Below the pieces are notes generated by a model that was given only the letters and a program-made list of their open reading frames with translations, had not been told where the DNA came from and did not search any database. From the NCBI RefSeq assembly GCF_964355755.1, contig NC_092671.1, forward strand, positions 19,370,001 through 19,434,000: a stretch of DNA of 64,000 nt, written 5' to 3'. Source of the stretch: Antedon mediterranea. Lineage: Eukaryota > Echinodermata > Crinoidea > Comatulida > Antedonidae. The first letter of the stretch is position 1. Each line of letters begins with the position of its first letter. The position numbers and the translations under genes were made by a program. Positions 47,101 through 64,000 of the stretch are shown one piece after another.

Positions 47101-50100
47101 AAAGAATTTTGTTTTAATCTTCTAGGCTATCTGGTACACAACAGAAAAGAGCAACGAGGGCCCAGTTTATGGAAATATTGATAAATGGAATGGCTTAGGA
47201 GTTTTCTTTGACTCATTCGATAATGACAACCAGCGTAATAATCCATACATCCTTGCTGTTGTCAATGATGGAACAAAAAACTATGATCACAACACAGACG
47301 GCTTAACGCAACAAATTGGCGGATGCCTTCGTGATTTTAGGAATCGCCCATACGCTGTCCGGGTGAAGATAGAATACTATAAGAAATCTTTAACGGTAAA
47401 CACTAAATTATCATTGGACTAGTTTTAGTAAATTTATATAGTCAGATGGAGACCCTGTCTTCTGAGGTGTGGGAGTTGAGATCACTCACCTAACACACTC
47501 CTAAAACGACATTGAGGAATGCAATTTACAACACACTTAAATTTGGTAAAACTTCCAAACACCAAGATACAAATAGCACCCCTGAATGTGTTGTGGAGTG
47601 TAATTTCTAGCACACCCACAATTTTCACTAGACAAGACCTCCGTATAAAATTGATATCCATGTTTATTTGCAGACAGAAGGAGCTTCACTCCTACAATCC
47701 TGCTTATTTTGGTATAGGACCTGTTCAGACTTAGTTATTTACCTATATAAAACCAACCTACCTACCTACAGTAGGGTAAATATCTAAGCCTGAATGGGCA
47801 CATATTGATCTCAGAGTTCAAATAATTTTGGTTAATTATAATAATAATAAAAAAAAGAATATAGTCTACCTAATTGACTTAATTCCTTCTACAGGTATCC
47901 TTCCACAGTGGTATGAGTAATTCAGATGCAGATTATGAGCCATGCTTTACTGCTGGCAATATAGAGCTTCCAAAAAATGGATACTTTGGAGTGACGGCTG
48001 CTACTGGTGGGCTAGCTGGTAAGCACTATTGATATGTTTTCATTGTTATTGTTGCATCTTATTATCTTTATTGAAACATCATTAATACAGTATATTTTAT
48101 TATCTAAAATCGTTGTTTTTCGACAAAAAAACTCAACTGTGTTGAATTGAACATTTGCTCTGTAATTAAATGTAAATGAAAACTTTGAAGCGAGCCACTT
48201 CTGCAGTATGTCAACTGCAACCAATTGCGATCAATTCTTTCCACTTAAAATACAAATCTTAGTCGCATGTGTTGGTATAGGTAACCACAATTAGTTACAA
48301 TCCATGTCGACATAGTTCCTCACACACTGGCTCCGTTCAGTTGCCTGAAAGTCGACATAAGCGCTCTTGCGTAACTAGTTGCTTTCAGTTGAGTTCTACT
48401 GCTTTCAGTTCCGGTTGTTTTCAAAGAAATAGCAACATATCAATATTACAGATAGATAGAATTGTATTATAACATTCATTCATAATGGTATACTTTATTA
48501 AAATTATCTTCACAGTAAAACTGAATTGCAATAGATTTTAACTTGATAAAATTTGAAACGTATAAACTTAAAACACAAAAAATGACAAAGAAGGTTGAAA
48601 AGCCCAATTCAAATTGGACAAACAGAAAAACATATACACATGAACAGTTCTGTTTATAGTATAGCATAATCATCATCATAATATTTTTGTGAATATAATT
48701 GGTTAGGCCTACTATGCTTTTCTAATATTTGTTTGTAGATGATCATGACTTATTGAAGTTTTTAACACATAGCCTGGTGCCCCCAGATGGAGAGGTGAGT
48801 AAATGAATACAAATTCAATCAATGCTCCAAATAAAGATTAACTCCATATGAAATTACTTCGTAATAGTAACAAAATATCACAATTACCATCCAGGACCTC
48901 CCATCTAAGAAACAGTCAAATTCCTTACTTCATCAACCCGAATGCCAACTGTATTATTACTGTTTTATCTATTTAAATGTCTATTCAATTTTGGTGTTTG
49001 TGAAAGTTACACACAATCTGTCTGGTCCTTGTGGCAATGGGCATGAATGTATTGATAGTAATAATAATTTAAGAATGTGTGTTGATGTAGTATAAAAATA
49101 TCTGTCATTATCTGGTGCATTTTGAAAGTTCCAGTCTTCATTTTTTTTAAATGGTTAGATACTGGCCCCCAACCCCTTATGTCAAAATCTTGGATCCGCC
49201 ACTAGAATATCAATATTTATGCTTTTGGGTTGAAATGCAAAAATGCGCAAAGTGTCTATTGTCCAGTAGAGAGAGTAAAGCAAAATTTACCTATCAAACG
49301 ATTATTCATTTTTTGAGAACTTAATTTATCAGGAACAAACAGGAGATGGCCACATAACTGAAGAAGAACGACAAAAATTTAAAGAAGAATATGAACAGTA
49401 TTATAAAAAATTGGAAAAACAAAGAGAAGAGTAAGTTATTGATTTAATTCAACATTGTATTGGATCTGATCTGGTAAAGTACTACAGTATAAGCATTTGC
49501 TTTTGTATACAATGGTGCAGTCTATAAAAATTGTTTTTAGTTGTGAAGTTAAGCATGCTAAAAAACTTAAGCATCATTTTTCAGTTTATAAAATGTATAT
49601 TAATTTCATTGATTCAGGAATGACAATATATGAAAGTTTATCGCAAAATAAAGAGCTTCAAGCATAGAGATGCTCCAACATAATAATGCTTTGGATTTTC
49701 TGAAATTCCTACTTTCCAAAATTATTTTTATTATAATTTTATTTTAAAGAACTATACTATCCTATTCTTCTTGAATAATCTTTGAGCTCCTTTTATTGAG
49801 AGCTTTATTCATGTAAAATACCAATTACCACTGGTAGCTTAAATACCAATTACCACTGGTAGCTTAAATACCAATTACCACTGGTAGCTTAAATACCAAT
49901 TACCACTGGTAGCTTAAATACCAATTACCACTGGTAGCTTAAATACCAATTACCACTGGTAGCTTAAATACCAATTACCACTGGTAGCTTAAATACCAAT
50001 TACCACTGGTAGCTTAAATACCAATTACCACTGGTAGCTTAAATCAAATATGTATTATTTTTTTAGATACAAACAGAAGAACCCAGACAAAGCACAAGAA

Positions 50101-53100
50101 ATGGATGAGGTGGTAAGTAAGAGATGTATATAGAACATTTCTTTATCGTTTTATTTTCAAAATGAAAAATAATATGTTACAAATTATGATTTCAAAAAAG
50201 GCCAAATAAATACTTTCTCTTGTCTAAATTTGATAAAAGTATAATATGCTATTAATTAAATTAATATAGCATAGACATGCAGGAAATTAATGAATAAAAC
50301 ACACAAAATAAAAGACTTTGGCGGGAGAAATCCTAGTTCTGTAATAATATCAGTACTAGTATTATTGTAGTATAACTCTATCTTTAAAGGTCTGTTTGAT
50401 GTGCCCGAATCTGGTAGTGACATGATGTCATCATTTTCATATATGGGCACATTACATTTTGTTGTCATATAAAATTTGAGAGTGTAGGCATTAATAGTAA
50501 TAAAAATAATGATTTAACTCTAAAAAATTGTTAATTACATAATATATACTGTCACCCTAAACATTTTATTATTTCAAGTTTTGTTGAATATGCCATTTTA
50601 ATGGGAAAAAAAACTGGATTGAAAAAAAATATATATTTACCTGTAAAAAAATGTAATTCAAGGCAAAAAAAAATTCTTAAATTGTCTGTCAGACAATGGT
50701 TTTTGGTTAAAATTAACTGTTTCTTTTGTCTTTTTATAAGTAAAATAAATATTTTTGTTGTTTTTTTTTTACAAAATATGTAACTTAATTAAAACTGCAA
50801 AATGGCCTGTTTAAAGTCTGATTTTATTAATCTTTATTTTTCATGTTTTCGGGGGACAATACATCTTTAAGCAATTTAGTTAACAGAAACCCAACAGTGT
50901 GGTTGTATTACATTCATAAGAAGTAATAAACCTTTTATTTTAATTAATTTAGTATGAAGATCAGACCTCACGTGAGCTTCGGCAAGTCTATGAATCTCAA
51001 AGTAATATTATTAGAGTATTAGGGTGAGTATTGCATACATAAATTTAATGATGAAATAGAATATCACACTTGTTGTTTTAGCATAGATATTTTTTTATAA
51101 TAGTTAACTTTGTATCTAATATTGTTGATTTTAAATGGATGGCAGTAGAACCCCTATTAAGGGTATACCTTCCAGATACAACTGTCTATGTGTGTGTCTT
51201 TAGTGTATATTGGTTCACTGGTCACAGGAAAAGATCTCTTTAATAGGGTTTTCTCTGAATACTGTAGGTATGTCCCAAACTAGGTGTTTATACTCTCCGG
51301 AAAAATAACATACTTTGTTAGTTATTTTATACATACCTTGTTTATTTTGTAACATTATTGTACTATTATTTTGTGGTTTTTGTTACTTTTTTATACCTTA
51401 ATTTTCAAACAGTGCTGAGGATTTTTCTCCAACACTGGTTTAGTGAATTTTTAGGGCTGATAAATTCTGTTAACACTTACAAAAAGAGACAGAGTTTGTT
51501 AACTATTACCAATACTCTACAGAGGAAACTTTGTTGGGTCCGGAAGGTGTCCCCTTTATAAGAAAAACAAAAACTATACCTTTACTAAAGTGTATATGAT
51601 TATCATCATTTATATTTTAGCCATATGTTTATGACTGATACAATTATTTTTTACAATAAAATTTTACATCCTGCAGATCTCTACAAATGAAATTGGATGA
51701 AATTTCTGGTCGTCAAGAAAGGACGATTTCAACAATAACTAACATGGGTTCTATCCAACAAGGACAGCCTGTAGGTCAACCACAAGATGGCATTAAACGA
51801 CATGAAATAGATAACTTGTTAAAAGTACATTCAGATTTACAACGATCAGTAACTGAAATAAGGTTAGTTTTAATATCATATGCAATTAGATAAATCATTA
51901 AAGAATCATTTCTTCTGATATATTTGTTTAAATATGAATCAATCTGTAATTTTTTCTTTAGTTTTAATGTTCAATGAGAACAGACGTTGGTTTTCAAAGG
52001 TATATTACATTTGATAAAACCATTTTCTTTGTTGTTTATTTCATTAGAGCTTCTGTTGGAGATATACAACAGAAGGCAAACTTCATCCATGCTAAAAGCC
52101 AACAGCAAGGTGCAGGTGGAGGTATAGAGGGCGGTCTAATATCACATGAAATACAAGATAATCTTCGTAATATTAAAGCTGATTTGAGTAGTTTAGTTAA
52201 AAGACCTGAGGTATGTTTGTTGCTATTGTATTTCATTTCTAATAATTAATTGATTAATATCCAATTATTATTGGTTTATGCTGTAAACATGTACTACAAA
52301 TGGAGAGAGGCATTATATACCAATAGATAAAGGTTTTGGTTCTCTCTCCTTCATCTTTTTTGTGTGTGTAATGTATTATACCATATGGACAATTGTCTGA
52401 AATAAAAATTGAATTGAATTATGATAGATAGATAGATAGATAGGTGGGTAGGTAATTCATTTGGACTTATCCTTTGTTCCAATAACATGGGGTTAGGCCT
52501 ACCGATGGGTTTCCCAATCAATTGAAAAACAGAATAAAAAAGACATCAATTACAAATATCTATTTTTCAATACTAAAAATAGAGGTTGCTATGAAAAATT
52601 CAATCATGCATGCAAATTCAACTAAACAAAACTGTTCATCAAAAAGAGGCCTAGAGGCCAAAAATTTAAATTGTTATAGCAGAATACCAGTTAGGAGACT
52701 AGGTATAGGCCTTTGTGAACAATAATATGCACTTAGTTTTATCAGTAATTATTGAAATTAAAAATCATTAATATATTGTAATGGTAAATATTTATATATT
52801 ATATACAATTACTTTCATTTGGAAATATTCTCTTGTAACTTTCTCTAATAAATTTGATTTACAGCCAAGGCAGATTGCTTGTCCGCCAATCCCAGAATTC
52901 CCTACGTGTCTAACTCCAATGTACTTTGTTATACTAATCTGTCTACAGTGTGCCATGTTTATTGGTTTTATTATTTATAAGTAAGTAAAGATATTTTTTT
53001 TAATTGTATTATTTAAAACTACCATTAATAAAAAGCTCTACACTCTAAAAATAAAATATTATGTACTGTAATTGTATTTGATTCAATTGAACTCACTCCT

Positions 53101-53287
53101 AATAAGGGGACAAAGCGGACTGTCCTGTTGAATTCTTACAGCAGCAGTTCAAAATCAGGCTACACTTGGTACTACACACTAATAATGTATTACTAATTAA
53201 GTATAACATGTATTAATATTTCACTATTATCAACCTTTTTTTAAAAACAGAAACAAGCAAGAAGCTGCTGCTAAGAAATTTTACTAG
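44104..53287 (+). CDS. LMAN1: ERGIC-53 / LMAN1 mannose-binding cargo receptor, complete, 496 aa
   Basis: Thirteen exons: 44104-44272, 44559-44615, 45524-45621, 47126-47395, 47895-48018, 48739-48794, 49333-49430, 50067-50112, 50953-51023, 51677-51862, 52048-52210, 52865-52980, 53251-53287. The total is 1,491 nt with all phases consistent; human LMAN1 is 510 aa. Residues 1-25 form a signal peptide. The L-type lectin domain follows (KYSLKGPHL, TGRGRIGADGLAIWY, and the Ca2+/mannose site FFDSFDNDNQRNNP at 135-148 with YDHNTDG), with the disulfide pair Cys175/Cys215. A Lys/Glu-rich coiled-coil stalk spans about 260-440, Cys452 and Cys461 match the oligomerisation cysteines, and a membrane span lies at about 465-484. 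The tail KKFY keeps the dilysine ER-retrieval signal and an aromatic ER-exit pair. It carries glycoproteins from ER to Golgi, in vertebrates with MCFD2. Confidence 0.95.
45898..45968 (-). tRNA. tRNA-Val(AAC)-like gene, possibly decayed
   Basis: Reading the minus strand: acceptor GGTTTCG pairs with CGAAACC, the D-arm region is TAGTGTAGTGGTTGTCA, the anticodon stem TCTGC/GCAGA encloses a 7-nt loop with anticodon AAC, and the T loop is TTCGAGC. The A-box (TAGTGTAGTGG) and B-box (GGTTCGAGCCC) promoters are present. One mismatch in the T stem (C-T) makes decay or a SINE origin possible. It lies antisense inside a LMAN1 intron. Confidence 0.6.
46179..46250 (-). pseudogene. tRNA pseudogene / tRNA-derived repeat
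   Basis: Related to the tRNA-like gene 0.3 kb to the left: GGCGTAGTGGTTATCACG A-box region, GGTTCGAGCCC B box and a TTTGC/GCAGA anticodon stem. However, the acceptor arms do not pair well (GGCTTCT against CTAAACC), the base before the anticodon is C instead of the invariant U33, and the nominal anticodon is AAT. It is unlikely to be functional. Confidence 0.6.
46882..46945 (+). repeat. Third tRNA-like (SINE-like) relic
   Basis: GAGTGGCTTTAATGGTTAAG resembles a pol III A box with flanks, and AGATTCAAATCCTG resembles a B box about 40 nt later. No complete cloverleaf. Probably a tRNA-derived SINE head in LMAN1 intron 3. Confidence 0.4.
49816..50040. repeat. Exact 9 x 25-bp tandem array in LMAN1 intron 7
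   Basis: Nine identical units, each AAATACCAATTACCACTGG followed by TAGCTT; 225 bp with no sequence variation seen. Each unit has a small inner palindrome (TACCA..TGGTA). The array ends only 26 bp before exon 8 (50067), so the branch point of that intron lies in or at the edge of the array. Confidence 0.95.
50375..50487 (-). mobile_element. Short MITE, family M1, copy C (reverse orientation)
   Basis: Reverse complement of the 38645-38784 family: GGTAGTGACATGATGTCATC, ATATGGGCACATTACATTTT, and the end TTTGAGAGTGTAGG. The outer end at the left side is degraded. In LMAN1 intron 8. Confidence 0.65.
50545..50872 (+). mobile_element. Family M3 MITE, second copy
   Basis: Colinear with 28577-28922: TGTTGAATATGCCATTTTAA, AATTGTCTGTCAGACAATGG, AACTGCAAAATGGCCTGTTT and the right end GGGGGACAATACATCTTTAA. 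The left terminal repeat is eroded (TACTGTCACCCTAAA). In LMAN1 intron 8, just before exon 9. Confidence 0.75.
51144..51568. mobile_element. Inverted-repeat MITE in LMAN1 intron 9
   Basis: The left end AGTAGAACCCCTATTAAGGG is followed by TATACCTTCC; the right end reads GGAAGGTGTCCCCTTTATAAG. The two ends are imperfect reverse complements over about 25 bp. No coding sequence. Confidence 0.55.
52423..52442. repeat. (GATA)n microsatellite
   Basis: Five GATA units followed by GGTGGGTAGGTA, in LMAN1 intron 11. Confidence 0.8.
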
Positions 53288-54298
53288 ATGACAGTAAAGC
53301 AGAGATTGAATGTGTTATGAAGTTCTTGTTGGAAAATATGAGGATGACAGCAGCCATTTGACACCTTTGATGGTGCTCTATACAAGATTGAACATGATGC
53401 TGCAATTAAATTTTATTAACTTTAAGGCAGATTTTAATTTATTAACTCATAGATGTTTACATATATGTTACAAAGGAAGGCCCAGCACAGCTCATTATAT
53501 ATTAAATTTCACCCACAGCTAGGTGTAGCTGTCTAGTGTGTGATAGGTTAACAACTTGTAGTGCTCATATTAAGATATAAATGCATCCATTGATGCTTGA
53601 GAAGTGGTAGTAATATGTTTACCACGAAACAACACTACACAGCTCATGGCTCATGTTTTATTGAAATAGTTTAAAAAAAATCATATGCTGTAATTTCATA
53701 CTAAAACTTTAGTTACATATTTGCCAATGACACTAAAGTTACATTACAAAGAACTCTTAGTCTACATATTATTAGGAATGATTCAGTGAACAATAAAAGA
53801 ATTGCATAGCTAAATTTTACTAGGTTCTGGGCCAAAAACGGTGCTACTTATATTAACAAAATTATATAATTTTCAGCTTACAGAAGCTAGTGCTAATTAT
53901 TTTATGTGGTGCACAGTGCTGTATGTGAAATGAATTGATTGTACACAGAGGCATGTCAATGGTATAAAGGCACACATAAAAGGTACGATAATGTGCTGGT
54001 TATTATCCTTTCTCTTTGATTTAATGTACGGTAACAGTAATTCCAATCAATCAATCTCGCATAGTCATATTAAATATATAGCTGTCTTCATTAAATACAT
54101 CTGATAAAGAAATGTTCCTACAGTACTTAAGGTATGTATATTTTTTTGATGGAATAGGGATAACGTACAGTATATAAAATACCACGCACTTTATAACTAT
54201 AGTAATTGTACTTGGTAACTGAATTAATGGAATACATACAATATTGAATACAAGATAATTTTGTTGGCGATATATATTTCACTAAAAATTAGAACTCT

Positions 54299-54522
54299 GG
54301 CCATGTTTCCGCAGCCATAACAAAAATTACCGGTTCATTTTTTAACCAATCGGGTAATTTAAGTAAAATAAATTGTGCATGATCAGTCACTGAACAACCA
54401 AGTGCCCAATCACAATGCAACAATTTTTTCTTCAGGTCAATTGTTGAAAAATACCGCATTTATCGGATAATTATCCTCCACAGGAACTTTATCGGTTAGT
54501 TTTTGACTGCGGAAACACTGCC
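54299..54522. mobile_element. MITE with TTTCCGCAG terminal repeats (224 bp)
   Basis: Left end GGCCATGTTTCCGCAG, right end CTGCGGAAACACTGCC, imperfect reverse complements. Interior AATTACCGGTTCATTTTTTA has a weak counterpart at the right side (TATCGGTTAGTTTTTG). No target duplication found. Confidence 0.65.
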
Positions 54523-54770
54523 TTCAAGAAAGCATGAACATATGAATTGCAATACCTTTGTATGTTGTATTTCATTGTGTAATCAGTTTATTTAATATTG
54601 ACAGTTAGAATAATGAATCATCAAATATTTTTGGGTATTTTATTTATTTGGGTTTTTTTTTCTCAGTTTGTATGTACAGCGCTCATGTTTATTTGGTTGG
54701 TCTATATAGCAAAGATATGCTATTTTCACATGTTATCAGACACATGATGTTTGATTAAACTAATCTGACA

Positions 54771-55254
54771 TTAGGGAGGTTTCGCAACCTGACGAAAACG
54801 TCACACATTCTGAAACTTTTGAGCTGATCCCCATTTCATATTCGTAATGCGTTTTCGTGTTGACGAATATCACCAGTCATATTCATAACTACAAAACGAG
54901 TATAGTTTTTGATCTATTTTGCATTTGAATCATGAATGATTCATGATTATAATATAATTATAGATTTATTGAAAGTAATTTACTAAAGTAATTTACTAAA
55001 ATGCCAGGTCAATTTTGATAAATAGCAGTTTTAAAGTCCTCACTCGCGTTGATGTTACACTAGGCCTAGGCAGCCAAGCACCAAGCTTAAGCAACACGTA
55101 CCTGCGCTTCGCTCAAATTTACCGCAGTCATATTTTGGACGGCTCCCTCAATATTTCGTTGCCATGCGAAACAGATTTTTACTGGCTTACGAAAACAAAT
55201 ACGTGTGCGTGACGTATCCGTTTTCGTTATCGTAAGATTGCGAAACCTCTCTAA
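54771..55254. mobile_element. MITE with AGGTTTCGCAA terminal repeats (484 bp)
   Basis: Left end TTAGGGAGGTTTCGCAA, right end TTGCGAAACCTCTCTAA; 16 of 17 bases pair. The interior near both ends carries GACGAAAACGTCAC and GACGTATCCGTTTTCG. Flanked by TA, consistent with a Tc1/mariner-type target. The short frames inside read from the repeats and are not genes. Confidence 0.7.
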
Positions 55255-57322
55255 TGATTTCCAAAAAATTCCCAATTTCAACATTTTGTAATAATATTAG
55301 TCTTGAATTTCCACTGTGATTATATTTAGTATACAAGAAGAAATAAACAATACAATGTTGATCTATTTCCATGATTATTATTTAATCATATATTTTCTTA
55401 TTAAAAGCATATATAGTTAAAATACAAAAAGGCATACAGAGACATGCATACATACATAGACAATACACAGTCGAATTACTGCCATGTTGATGTAACCAGC
55501 TTCATTATTATTATAAATGTATACTGTAAATAGTCATTTATGCAACTTAGTCAAATACTGTCAGTAGCTGGTTTAAAGATATTTTATTTTGTGTTTTCTA
55601 TATTAGAAATATAATTAAAATTGAGAAATGCTAAATCCATCATTAACCATTCTCTAATGAAATTTTTTGAAATAAATACAATTGTCCTTGGTAGTTTTCT
55701 CTGGTCTAAATAAGCTCTTTCCACAAGTACAGAAAGAATGTGTGTATGTAGTGTACATTCAATTATGGTACAGCAATGCCATTTTACAAGGAGCAGCAAG
55801 CTTCAAATAAATGTATGTAGGAGTGAAATGAATAACAAGCTAATTGCCAGACACTAACAAGTATTGATTGGTATTGATTTATCATCATGCTCAGACATTT
55901 TTATTACAAAATGGAGCAAATAAAACAAATATTAAAATAAAATATTGAAGGTTTGATTAAAACTGCATTAACAAAATAATTGTTATTATGATGGGTTCAT
56001 ATTTTTTTTTGGGAGATGCTCAAGTTTCAAACTGTTTAATAATTACAGTCCCAGCAACCAACAATTATTTTTCAGAGCACAACTTTGGCTCTTTTAAAAT
56101 AATAATGCAACACTGACAATAAACATACATAAAACAAATACATATTATTAAAATTAAAAATCACAATTTCTATTGCTAGCAAAAAACTACATTATTCCAG
56201 GCAGACGAATGAGTGCCGTTTGGTGGCAGCATTCGACATGAAAGGAACACTTAGGCAGAAGAACATTCGTGTACGTCCACACCTGTGCAGAATTCAGCTC
56301 AGTTAGGCTGCAAGCCACATGTTATTCCTCAATATAACAATGGATATATAACATACAAGACATCTTTAAAAAACATTTCAACAAATTAAAAAAAGACCTA
56401 CATTACTGTACACATTTTTTAAATTATTAAAAATAATTGACAACTCAAACATAATTTAAACATTTTAAGTTTAAATCATAAAAACCCCCAAAAACTGTAT
56501 ACTAAGCATTGTTGACAGAGCTGTGTGGACAAAATATTGTCAGAAATATTTAAATTACTTGATGAAAATTGTTTGAAACATTGTTTCCTGATAAACGCTA
56601 TTAATTGACTAGAACCAAGTTATGCGCTCACCCATAGAGATTACATATATGACCTATTCAAGCCTCTAAACATGGAGACTATAACATCTCTATGGCTCAA
56701 TATACTCTGTACGTCCATTATACCTTAGTTAATTTCCTATATGTACACTAACACCATTACTTTCTTCTAAAAACAATGGCCTTATATATAAATAATAATT
56801 ATGACATTGCCTTTCATACAAATCTACTTTTTCATACAGCAATGTTTTATATTTAACGTTAGGTAGGGCTAATTCCAAACGACACGAGATGCGTAATTAA
56901 CAAATTAAAATTGCAAGAATACAATCAGGTGTGCTATAAAAAAAATTGAAATGTTTTCATTCCATGTAGAAAAAAATAATCTACTATTGTGGTTTAGTAC
57001 AGCTAAACTTAAAATAATAAATTATCACCTTATCAAAAATAAGTTTATTTCAGAATCCATACAGTACTGTTACTCGCATAAGACAAGCATAAAATTTACA
57101 ATTGAAAATTGATTGTGTGTGTACATTTGATGAAGTTAAAATTGATGTAGTTTTAATTACTTATAATAAAAAAGATCAAAATGGTGCTGCATGATAAATT
57201 GCAGCTTCCGATATGATCAAATCCGAGGGTTGTTGTATAAGCCAATTATCATAATTATACTTTTTTTCAAATTCAACCATGATTTAGTTTGAGAGAAAAA
57301 GCTATGTACAAAGATAAAATAA

Positions 57323-64000
<6,678 letters not shown>

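Larger units (their letters stand above)
53288..57322. other. LMAN1 3' UTR, MITEs, and SMAD4 3' UTR (convergent genes)
   Basis: LMAN1 ends at 53287 on the plus strand and SMAD4 ends at 57323 on the minus strand, so both 3' UTRs face into this 4-kb interval. An AATAAA at about 53793 is a candidate LMAN1 polyadenylation signal. Two MITEs (54299-54522, 54771-55254) sit in the middle. The rest, 55255-57322, is AT-rich and is probably largely the SMAD4 3' UTR; nothing coding is recognised. Confidence 0.45.

Noticed and set aside
49816-50040. CRISPR-like array of identical short repeats
   Set aside because: Units are contiguous with no spacers, inside an animal intron; it is a simple tandem repeat. 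The same holds for the 22-bp and 80-bp arrays.

Overview
The window is a stretch of an animal nuclear genome. Four spliced protein-coding genes have GT-AG introns, and the AT-rich non-coding DNA between and within them is packed with transposon relics and tandem repeats. The frequent TAGGCCTA-like motifs and the gene content suggest a marine invertebrate deuterostome, most likely an echinoderm. That placement is an inference; no taxonomic marker gene is present.

Layout from left to right. (1) 2.1-20.3 kb, minus strand: a doublecortin-like kinase (DCLK). I rebuilt it as five coding exons (952 aa) plus a probable alternative first exon at 10.2 kb. Its long introns hold a non-autonomous DNA transposon, a LINE fragment, a nested inverted-repeat element, a Harbinger-like element, a near-perfect 58-nt hairpin and a 1.7-kb array of a 22-bp unit. 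(2) 20.5-26.3 kb: intergenic, with an 807-bp fold-back element and a second large hairpin. (3) 26.3-38.5 kb, minus strand: CSDE1/UNR, complete in 20 coding exons (806 aa), with five cold-shock domains and a SUZ-C tail. One intron holds an 80-bp tandem array with a TTAA-flanked MITE inserted in it. (4) 38.6-44 kb: intergenic, with a MITE and a roughly 3-kb decayed LINE on the minus strand. (5) 44.1-53.3 kb, plus strand: LMAN1/ERGIC-53, complete in 13 exons (496 aa). Its introns contain tRNA-like relics and an exact 9 x 25-bp array 26 bp before exon 8. (6) 53.3-57.3 kb: the shared 3' side of LMAN1 and SMAD4, with two MITEs. (7) 57.3-64 kb, minus strand: the C-terminal half of SMAD4 (MH2 domain), running off the right edge. 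Its 4.9-kb intron contains a hAT-like element with a 1,075-bp fold-back element nested in it, flanked by an exact 8-bp target duplication.

The four genes do unrelated housekeeping or signalling jobs: microtubule-associated kinase, translational RNA-binding protein, ER-Golgi cargo receptor, and TGF-beta/BMP co-Smad. LMAN1 and SMAD4 are tail-to-tail neighbours here and both lie on human 18q21, which may be retained synteny. I found no sign of an undescribed multi-gene system. The features most worth following up are the unusual DCLK architecture, the tandem arrays and the fold-back elements. Summing exon lengths gave totals divisible by three for DCLK, CSDE1 and LMAN1, and phases matched at every junction, SMAD4 included, which supports the hand-made gene models.
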